Source: Nevskiaceae bacterium (GTDB taxonomy: Bacteria > Pseudomonadota > Gammaproteobacteria > Steroidobacterales > Steroidobacteraceae). From it: a stretch of DNA of 64,000 nt. Shown here one piece after another: positions 58,473 to 64,000 of the stretch; positions within the stretch are counted from its first letter, which is position 1; each line of letters starts with the position of its first letter. The position numbers and the translations under genes are program-made. Under the pieces are notes generated by a model that worked only from the letters and a program-made list of their open reading frames with translations, was not told the origin of the DNA and searched no databases. The stretch spans positions 124,001 to 188,000 of the forward strand of contig JACKOV010000004.1 in NCBI GenBank assembly GCA_024234075.1, written 5' to 3'.

Positions 58473-59543
58473 TCAGGCGGAGCGGCGCAGGTCCAACTGG
58501 GCGTTGGTGATGCCGCCCTTGAGCACGTAGGCGTCGAAGCCCTTCTCGACCAGGATGAAAGCCGCCGCGGCGCTGCGTCGGCCGGTGTCGCAGCAGACGA
58601 CGTAAGGGGTGTCTTTCTGCAGCGTGGCGAGTTTGAGGCGGATGAAATACAGCGGCACGTTCAGCGAATCTTCGATCCGCAGGTTCTGGTATTCACTCGG
58701 CAGGCGTACGTCCAGCCATTTACCGCCCCCGGCGACGATTTCCTGGGCCCGCGCTTCGTCGACGTAGTGCAGCAGCGGGTCGTTCATCAGTTCGCGGAAA
58801 TCGCTCTTGCCGAGCCGCACCAGCACGCCGTCGGTCAGCATCCGCACCGTGGCATTGCGCTTGGCTTCGGCAATCAGCGCCTCCTCGCCAAAGCTGTCGC
58901 CGGGGCCGAGTTCGGCGAGCCGGATGCCGTCCTTGTTCAGCGGCGTCTCGCGGGTGACCACGACTTTGCCGCTGACGATGGCGTAGAAATAGTCGCCTTC
59001 GTCGCCCTGCTTGATGATGACTTCGCCGAGCCGGTATGACTGGCGCTGCATCCGCATGAAGATCGCCTGGATGTTCGACGGCGGAATCCGCTGGAACGCG
59101 CTGCTCGACAGCAGCGTGGTCATCCAGTCGTCGTCGCCCTCGGCCTCGGCACTGCTGCGCAGGTCGGATACCTCGTAGGTGCCGGTCTGGTCCCAGGTGA
59201 TCATCACGTCGAGCAGTTCGCTGTCGATCGACAGGTACTCGATTTCGTCGAGCGCGCGCGCCGTGGCCATGCGGGGCTGCTGATGGCAGAGGGGATTACG
59301 GGCCTCCTCCGAGCCGCCGCGGATCATGGCGACGACCTTGCCGTTTTCGCTGATCTCGACCGTTCCCGACACCACCCAGACCGTGCGCTTGTCCCGCTCG
59401 CCTTCCTTGAACAGCAGCCGGCCCGGCGACAGCGTGCGCAGGCTGACCTTCCGCGCCAACGCGGCGAGGTTGTCCTTCTTCATCCCCTCCAGGGGCGTCA
59501 GGGACTTCAGTAGTGTTGTCGTGACCGGTTTTTCGTCGCTCAT
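58473..59543 (-). CDS. Fusion of two cyclic-nucleotide-binding domains and a rhodanese domain
   Basis: A 356-residue cytoplasmic protein. Domain 1 (about 15-120) is a worn cNMP-binding fold. Domain 2 (about 145-255) is a full one with the phosphate-binding cassette GDSFGEEALIAEAKRNATV, which keeps the arginine. The C-terminus (about 270-350) is a rhodanese domain with the loop VVCCDTGRRSAAAAF, whose Cys can carry a persulfide. No DNA-binding domain is visible. It may link cAMP or another nucleotide signal to sulfur transfer or thiol chemistry. Start 59543 is preferred over 59642, which adds a basic lead. Confidence 0.85.
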   Translation of the reverse strand: MSDEKPVTTTLLKSLTPLEGMKKDNLAALARKVSLRTLSPGRLLFKEGERDKRTVWVVSGTVEISENGKVVAMIRGGSEEARNPLCHQQPRMATARALDEIEYLSIDSELLDVMITWDQTGTYEVSDLRSSAEAEGDDDWMTTLLSSSAFQRIPPSNIQAIFMRMQRQSYRLGEVIIKQGDEGDYFYAIVSGKVVVTRETPLNKDGIRLAELGPGDSFGEEALIAEAKRNATVRMLTDGVLVRLGKSDFRELMNDPLLHYVDEARAQEIVAGGGKWLDVRLPSEYQNLRIEDSLNVPLYFIRLKLATLQKDTPYVVCCDTGRRSAAAAFILVEKGFDAYVLKGGITNAQLDLRRSA

Positions 59544-59645
59544 CGGGCGTCTGTCATCGCCAAGATCAACTCGCGGCGCTATAGATACGGACCCGCGAAA
59601 CAGCCGGATGCTAACACGGGCATGCCGCCCGGCCCGGTGCACAGT

Positions 59646-61682
59646 TCACGCCAGCCGTTCCCAGCCGGGGTCGGGCTCGAACCGCGGCCCGTACCGCGCC
59701 GCGAGCTCCTGCAACCGCGCCACCGTAGCCTCGATGCCTCGCTGCCGGGCGTAATGCAGCGGGCCGCCGCGGAACGGAGCGAAGCCGGCGCCGAAGATCA
59801 CGCCGGCATCGACCAGATCGGCATCCGCCACCAGACCTTCGCGCAGGCAGGCGACGCACTCGTTCAACAGCGCCAGAATCAGCCGGTCGGTGAGATCGGG
59901 AGGCGGTATCTGGCTGCCCGGGGGCGGCTTGACCGCCTTGCCGTCGGCCCAGACATAAAAGCCTTCGCCGCTCTTGCGACCGAGCTTGCCGGCCGCGACC
60001 CGCGCCTCGAGATCCGCCAGATCGGGTGGTCGGCGGCCGAGCGCCTCGGCAACGATCCGCCCGACGTGGCGGCAGACATCGAGCCCGACCACGTCGGCGA
60101 GTTCGACGGGCCCCACCGGCATGCCGAAATCGACGGCGGCCTGGTCGATCAGCGCCAGCGGCAGGCCTGCACTGGCGGCATGCATGGCCTCCAGCAGGTA
60201 GGGCACGAGCACGCGGTTGACCAGGAAGCCCGGCGAGCTGCGACACGGCAGCGGCAGCTTGTCGATGCGGCGCGTGAACGCCAGTGCCAGCTCGAGCATC
60301 TGCGGTTCGGTGTCCGGGGTGTGCACCACTTCGACCAGCGGCATCTGCGCCACGGGGTTGAAGAAGTGCAGACCGAGCAGCCGGCCGGGCCGCTGCAGTG
60401 ACGCAGACAGAGATTCGAGCACGATCGAGGAGGTGTTGGTCGCGAGCAGGGCCGTGGGTTTCAGGTCTGGTTCGAGGGTCGCATACAGGCTGCACTTGGC
60501 TTCGAGGTTCTCGAAGATCGCTTCGATCACCACGTCGGCAGAGTTCGTTCCCGCCCCCGGAACGTCGCCCCGCAGGCGGTCCACGGCCGCGGCCACCCGG
60601 GCCGGGTCACGCAGCCGGCGCTCGAACAAGGCCCGCGCCCGTTCGAGCGCGGGACGCAGCTGCTCCTCGCTGCGATCCTGCAGCGTGACCTCGAAGCCGC
60701 GTGCGGCACACCATGCCGCGATGTCGCCGCCCATCACGCCCGCGCCGACCACGTGCACATGCTGCAGCGTCGCCGCCGCAGCCTGGTTGCCGAGCGCCTT
60801 CAGGCGGTCCTGCAGCAGAAAGACGCGTACCAGGTTTCGCGAGGTCTCGGTCTGGAACAGCTGGGCGATGGAATGCGCCTCGGCTTCGTAGGCGGCGGCA
60901 CCGCGTGCACCGTACCGGGCCCAAAGGTCGACGATCGCAAACGGCGCGGGGTAGTGCTTCGGCTCGGCGCGCGCCCGCACCGGCTTCAGGACCGACGACC
61001 GCACGAACCGGCGCAGCAACGGCCACGACAAGGCACGTTCGGTGAGCGGCGGACACTGCGGCGCCGGCGGCTCCTGTACCAGTCCGCGCGCCGTTTCGAT
61101 CAGCTCGGCCTCGTTCGCGACCAGGCGATCGACCAGGCCGAGTTGCAGCGCCCGGTCGGCGCGGATCGTGCGGCCGGTCAGCATCAGGTCCAGTGCAGCA
61201 CGCGCACCGAGCAGGCGCACGCTGCGAACCGTGCCGCCGAATCCCGGGTGGATGCCGAGCTGGACCTCGGGCAGGCCGAGCGCCAGTCGCTCGTCGCCGA
61301 TGGCCACGCGATAACGGCAGGCGAGGGCGAGCTCGAGGCCGCCGCCCAGTGCGAAACCGTGCAGGGCGGCCACCGTGGGGCAGGGCAGCGCCTCCAGCCG
61401 ATCCAGCACGCGCTGGCCGCTGCGCACCAGCTCGAACGCGTTTTCCACGCTGTCGAGTTCGCGAAATTCCTTGATGTCGGCGCCGGCGACGAAACCGTTC
61501 GGCTTGGTCGAACGCAACACCAGGCCGCGCGGCGGATCGCGCTCGAGTGCCGCCAGCTGCGTGTCGAGCCCGTGCAGTACATCCTTCGACAGCACGTTGG
61601 TCGAAGCGCCGGGTTTGTCCAGCAGCAGCCAGGCGAGGCCGTCGGGATCACGCTGCAACTGCCAGGCAGATTCGGGTTCCAT
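59646..61682 (-). CDS. fadJ: Fatty-acid oxidation complex alpha subunit (enoyl-CoA hydratase / 3-hydroxyacyl-CoA dehydrogenase)
   Basis: A 678-residue two-activity enzyme of beta-oxidation. The crotonase domain (1-190) has GADIKEFREL, the oxyanion region GFALGGGLELAL with Glu117, and LPEVQLGIHPGFGG with Glu139. The dehydrogenase part begins near 305 with VVGAGVMGGDIAAW, then LATNTSSI, GLHFFNPVAQMPLVEVV and the NRVLVPYLLEA helix. It is a little shorter than FadB/FadJ. The thiolase partner (fadA/fadI) is not next to it. ATG 61682 is the start. Electrons from matching acyl-CoA dehydrogenases may pass to EtfAB. Confidence 0.94.
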   Translation of the reverse strand: MEPESAWQLQRDPDGLAWLLLDKPGASTNVLSKDVLHGLDTQLAALERDPPRGLVLRSTKPNGFVAGADIKEFRELDSVENAFELVRSGQRVLDRLEALPCPTVAALHGFALGGGLELALACRYRVAIGDERLALGLPEVQLGIHPGFGGTVRSVRLLGARAALDLMLTGRTIRADRALQLGLVDRLVANEAELIETARGLVQEPPAPQCPPLTERALSWPLLRRFVRSSVLKPVRARAEPKHYPAPFAIVDLWARYGARGAAAYEAEAHSIAQLFQTETSRNLVRVFLLQDRLKALGNQAAAATLQHVHVVGAGVMGGDIAAWCAARGFEVTLQDRSEEQLRPALERARALFERRLRDPARVAAAVDRLRGDVPGAGTNSADVVIEAIFENLEAKCSLYATLEPDLKPTALLATNTSSIVLESLSASLQRPGRLLGLHFFNPVAQMPLVEVVHTPDTEPQMLELALAFTRRIDKLPLPCRSSPGFLVNRVLVPYLLEAMHAASAGLPLALIDQAAVDFGMPVGPVELADVVGLDVCRHVGRIVAEALGRRPPDLADLEARVAAGKLGRKSGEGFYVWADGKAVKPPPGSQIPPPDLTDRLILALLNECVACLREGLVADADLVDAGVIFGAGFAPFRGGPLHYARQRGIEATVARLQELAARYGPRFEPDPGWERLA

Positions 61683-61741
61683 GCTCAAATATCCGTGAAG
61701 AACGCCAGTCCGAGGGTCATGCTTGCGGGTCGTCGCGGCGC

Positions 61742-62509
61742 TCAGGCCGCGGTCAGGTGATCGTCGGTCACACGACGCTGAATGCGGAAGTCGCAGACGA
61801 TCGGGCGGTGATCGGAATAACGCACGTCGGGGATACGGAAATCGGTGACCTCGATGTCCTGGCTCACCAGCACGAAGTCGAGTTCGACCCGCGGCGTGCG
61901 CGCCGGAAACGACAGCAGGCCCTTGGCATTGGCGCTGCGCAGTCCGGCGGCGCGCATGAACAGGAAGATCTCGTTGGTGCCCCAGAAGGTGTTGAAATCG
62001 CCGGCGAGGATCACCGGCTTGGGCGAGGCGACGATCAGGTCGTGCAGCGAGCGCAACTGCTGCTGTCGCTGGCGGTATTTCAACGACAGGTGCACCAGGA
62101 ACACGCAGACCTCGTCGAGCTCGAGCTCGATGATCAGGCGCTTGATGCCGGTGTCGAAATAGTGGAAGCGCTCGTTGGTGACATGCGGGGCCGCCAGGAT
62201 CGCGTTGCCCTGCTTGCGCACGATCGGCATCATCTGGTTGATCGAGCTCGCCCCGTACTTGCACTCGTAGGTGGTGTAGTGGCCCAGCCGCCGGGCGATG
62301 TGCTCGGCCTGGTTGAGCATGCCGGTGCGGATCGAGCCGGTGTCGACTTCGATCAGGCCGACCAGATCCGGCTCCTGCGAGCGGATGAACTGGGTGATGT
62401 CGTCGAGAATCCGCCGGCTGCTGCGCAGATAACCCGCGCCCGGCAGGGGCAGATGGAACGTCGGACCGGTTCCGGTCGCATAACGGATGTTGTAGACGAC
62501 GAGCCTCAC
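61742..62509 (-). CDS. Endonuclease/exonuclease/phosphatase-family phosphoesterase
   Basis: A 255-residue EEP-fold metal enzyme. Key motifs are VVYNIRYATG, LVGLIEVDTGS (metal Glu), VHLSLKYR, the GDFNTFWG box, and the closing YSDHRPIVCDF with the catalytic His. The family hydrolyses phosphodiesters in DNA, RNA, lipids or inositol phosphates; no signal peptide is seen, so it is cytoplasmic. The start is taken as GTG 62509, with GAGAGGT just before it. The substrate is not readable. It is divergent from the TIR-like gene. Confidence 0.88.
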   Translation of the reverse strand: MRLVVYNIRYATGTGPTFHLPLPGAGYLRSSRRILDDITQFIRSQEPDLVGLIEVDTGSIRTGMLNQAEHIARRLGHYTTYECKYGASSINQMMPIVRKQGNAILAAPHVTNERFHYFDTGIKRLIIELELDEVCVFLVHLSLKYRQRQQQLRSLHDLIVASPKPVILAGDFNTFWGTNEIFLFMRAAGLRSANAKGLLSFPARTPRVELDFVLVSQDIEVTDFRIPDVRYSDHRPIVCDFRIQRRVTDDHLTAA

Positions 62510-62671
62510 CGCCACCTCTCGCAAGCCAGCCTGCGAAGTGTACGCTGCGGCACGCTGGCTCGCGATCCCGCGTCGGCTCGCGGCGACAGACTTGATCGCT
62601 GGGCTACACTCCGCAAGGCTCCGGGCGAGAGTCCGGCAAACAGGGCGGTTCGAGACCGGTGGAGCCTGCGA

Positions 62672-63124
62672 ATGTCAGAGAAAAACCCGATCCGATTGTT
62701 CGTGACCCACGCCTGGGGCGACAACGAAGACTACCTGCGCGTGTTCGAGTTCCTCGAATCGGCGCGGAATTTCTACTACCGCAACTGCAGCGCCGTCGAT
62801 CGCAAGCCGAGCGAGGACATCGAGGCGCAGCGGGAAGTGCTGCGGACACAGATCCGCCCGGCAGAGGTCGTGATCGCCACGGCCGCGCTGCTGCAGACGC
62901 ACTCCAGCCTGCTGGTATTCCAGATGACGTTCGCGCAGGCGAGCCGCAAGCCGGTGCTGCTGCTGCCGCCGTTCGGGATACAGAGCGAGATACCGAAAGG
63001 GGTCCGCAATCTCGCCAACGAAACGGTCGCCTGGGACGAGCGGGCGCTGGTCGACGCGATTCGTCACACGGCCCGCGGCGAACAGAGCGGGCGCTGGGAC
63101 GTGGTGGAGTTCACGCTCGACTGA
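62672..63124 (+). CDS. Stand-alone TIR-like (ThsB / MTH538-type) domain protein
   Basis: A 150-residue protein consisting of one flavodoxin-like TIR-like domain. The signs are RLFVTHAWGDNEDYLRVF, a strand after which comes RNFYYRNCSAVDRKPS, then IRPAEVVIATAALLQTHS, QASRKPVLLLPPFGIQ, and the finish NETVAWDERALVDAIRH. The pattern matches the DUF1863/ThsB family, in which the Thoeris ThsB proteins make a cyclic ADP-ribose signal on phage infection. A matching ThsA effector is not in view, so it may be an orphan or have another role. GGTGGAG is before the ATG. Convergent with the next gene. Confidence 0.75.
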   Translation: MSEKNPIRLFVTHAWGDNEDYLRVFEFLESARNFYYRNCSAVDRKPSEDIEAQREVLRTQIRPAEVVIATAALLQTHSSLLVFQMTFAQASRKPVLLLPPFGIQSEIPKGVRNLANETVAWDERALVDAIRHTARGEQSGRWDVVEFTLD

Positions 63125-63139
63125 GCGCGGGTTGGCCGT

Positions 63140-63526
63140 TCAGGAACGCGCTTCGAGTGCGAACAGCGGGACGATCTGCGCCTTCACGGTGGAGCTCGCC
63201 GTCGCTGCGGCCGGGTGCAAGGGTTCCAGATCTTCGAGCTGCGAGAACGAGGCGAACATCTCGATCAGGCCGGCGGCCAGGTCGTCGACTTCGCGGCTGG
63301 AGAGCTTGCGAATGCTCGCGGTGACGGCATCCTCGCCGCGCATCGGCTTTTCGCGGGTGAGGGCGCCGCGCAGCGCCTCGAAATTGCCGCGTATCTCGGC
63401 AGGCAATTGCGTGCTGTCGAGATCGGCGAGGTGGAGTCGATAGGCGGACTGCAGTCGTTCCTTGACGGTGCCCGACCGCGCCAGCAGTAGTGCCGCGGAG
63501 CGGAACCTGTGCCATGCACCATTCAT
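63140..63526 (-). CDS. Small helical protein, unknown
   Basis: A 128-residue, mostly helical soluble protein, not assigned to a named family. It shows WHRFRSAALLLARSGTVKER, LQSAYRLHLADLDSTQLPAE, LTREKPMRGEDAVTASIRKLS and EVDDLAAGLIEMFASFSQLE. The even spacing of Leu and Ala suggests a helical bundle. The start 63526 is supported by AGGGGGTCGAG; an upstream extension to 63685 enters AT-rich sequence and is unlikely. Its stop is 15 bases from the TIR-like gene's stop. A link between the two is only by position. Confidence 0.65.
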   Translation of the reverse strand: MNGAWHRFRSAALLLARSGTVKERLQSAYRLHLADLDSTQLPAEIRGNFEALRGALTREKPMRGEDAVTASIRKLSSREVDDLAAGLIEMFASFSQLEDLEPLHPAAATASSTVKAQIVPLFALEARS

Positions 63527-63715
63527 CTCGACCCCCTGACTCGCCGCTGGGTTGATATCGCAGTTAACGACACAACCTCGAAATTCTGTAAAGAGATGCC
63601 TGCCAATGGCATCCCGTGAAATCAAGCCATTACCGGCAAAATATAGCCCTCTTTCGTGACATGACCAATAGATAAAGTCGTGCAATGCAAATTTGTCTCA
63701 TATGTCATAATTCAC

Positions 63716-63729
63716 TGTAATTAATTACA
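63716..63729. promoter_or_regulatory. Perfect 14-bp palindrome TGTAATTAATTACA
   Basis: TGTAATTAATTACA reads the same on both strands. A second dyad with the same half-sites lies 18 bases further on. Such pairs are common operator forms; no matching regulator is seen nearby. Confidence 0.5.
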
Positions 63730-63747
63730 TTAACTATTTGTTTTAAT

Positions 63748-63767
63748 TGTAATTTCATAATATTACA
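63748..63767. promoter_or_regulatory. Second TGTAAT / ATTACA dyad
   Basis: TGTAAT (63748-63753) and ATTACA (63762-63767) repeat the half-sites of the neighbouring 14-bp palindrome, with 8 bases between. One more base on each side also pairs (TTGTAAT / ATTACAA). Confidence 0.45.
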
Positions 63768-63771
63768 ACTT

Positions 63772-63849
63772 GCGATGCAATAAACTCGCAGCCCCTCTAG
63801 CCGATGCGCCGGAGGCGACGGCTGCAAGTTGCTGTCGCAATTGCATCGC
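63772..63849. repeat. Nested inverted repeats forming a long stem
   Basis: GCGATGCAAT (63772-63781) is the exact complement of ATTGCATCGC (63840-63849). Inside them GCAGCC (63788-63793) pairs with GGCTGC (63820-63825). This could fold as a branched hairpin in RNA or single-stranded DNA. The role is unknown. Confidence 0.5.
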
Positions 63850-64000
63850 GTTCGAGCGGTAGTGGGTCTCAGTCCGCCGATTTCGGCACCGGAATTCTGC
63901 AGCCGATCCCGGTTCTGAGACCTGGCTCAAGCAAGCGGCAGGGCGGCTGCCGGACGATCGGCCATCTTTCGTCGAATTCGCTTCCACGCCGCCATGCCGC

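Larger units (their letters stand above)
63527..64000. other. AT-rich, palindrome-rich stretch without a recognised gene
   Basis: This stretch contains no convincing gene. Bases about 63540-63780 are strikingly AT-rich compared with the rest of the window and hold several inverted repeats. From about 63790 the base content returns to GC-rich. An open frame on the minus strand (63763-63987) codes for a polar, low-complexity 74-residue sequence without family likeness and is not called. The stretch could be a regulatory region, the edge of a mobile or acquired segment, or a binding zone for nucleoid proteins. Confidence 0.6.

Noticed and set aside
58452..58479. Overlapping small hairpins between pilZ and the cNMP-rhodanese gene
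   Set aside because: GCGGGC/GCCCGC and CGCCTG/CAGGCG compete for the same bases, have no T-run and lie partly inside the coding end of the minus-strand gene, so a terminator is not supported.
63772..63849. Integron attC site or transposon end
   Set aside because: The arms lack the GTTRRRY-type core sites of attC, and there is no integrase, cassette gene, target duplication or transposase in view.
63763..63987. A 74-codon minus-strand frame at the window end
   Set aside because: Polar, low-complexity, no ribosome site seen, and it covers the nested inverted repeat; not enough to call a gene.
1..64000. CRISPR arrays, tRNA, rRNA, riboswitches, prophage or IS genes
   Set aside because: No regular direct repeats with spacers, no cloverleaf with CCA-end arms, and no transposase or phage structural genes were seen by eye. 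A weak tRNA or small RNA could still be missed without a covariance search.

Overview
The window is a contiguous piece of a high-GC, gene-dense bacterial chromosome, by appearance a gammaproteobacterium. The evidence is the order fabD-fabG-acpP-fabF-pabB-pabC-mltG-tmk-holB-pilZ, a gammaproteobacterial type II secretion pseudopilin operon, an AlaA-type aminotransferase, and TonB-dependent uptake. A catabolic lifestyle is suggested by many flavin oxidoreductases, VOC proteins, glutathione transferases and transporters. No rRNA, tRNA, IS element, phage gene or CRISPR array was recognised. The species cannot be named from the sequence alone.

Layout. 1-6.5 kb: C-terminal part of a cyclic amidohydrolase, a Prx5-type peroxiredoxin, a zinc-free MDR reductase, two small membrane proteins and an unknown one, a possible gene remnant, and a LysR regulator divergent from a pirin across a perfect inverted repeat. 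6.7-11.5 kb (minus strand): an odd tandem alpha/beta-hydrolase-like protein, a Bcr/CflA efflux pump and etfBA. 11.7-36 kb: a long accessory and catabolic region. It holds an IclR regulator facing an internally deleted deacetylase coupled to an aldehyde dehydrogenase, a GPH-type symporter, two FAD enzymes, VOC proteins, a frameshifted membrane protein behind a sulfurtransferase, a HapK-like small protein, an MFS carrier, a complete Opp/Dpp-type ABC importer (two permeases, two ATPases), a TonB receptor with a good promoter and operator, two GSTs, a detached solute-binding protein, and a cupin with a histidine-rich tail.

36-43.6 kb: alaA, then a coupled two-gene helicase-nuclease of AddAB type. 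The B-like subunit has an intact nuclease and iron-sulfur motif; the A-like subunit has an intact helicase but an apparently dead nuclease. 43.6-49.4 kb (minus): gspG-H-I-J-K-L-M-N, almost every junction overlapping, without gspC-F. 49.5-58.4 kb: the fatty acid, folate and replication operon, divergent from the gsp operon and tightly coupled by GTGA/ATGA overlaps.

58.4-64 kb: a fusion of two cNMP-binding domains and a rhodanese domain, a FadB/FadJ-type beta-oxidation protein, an EEP-family phosphoesterase, a stand-alone TIR-like (ThsB/MTH538-type) protein, and an unknown helical protein convergent with it. The window ends in an AT-rich, palindrome-rich stretch that contrasts sharply with the rest. 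The most unusual items are the nucleophile-less tandem hydrolase, the deleted deacetylase, the TIR-like gene beside the AT-rich stretch, the split helicase-nuclease and the cNMP-rhodanese fusion. All functions are inferred by reading motifs; no database search was run.
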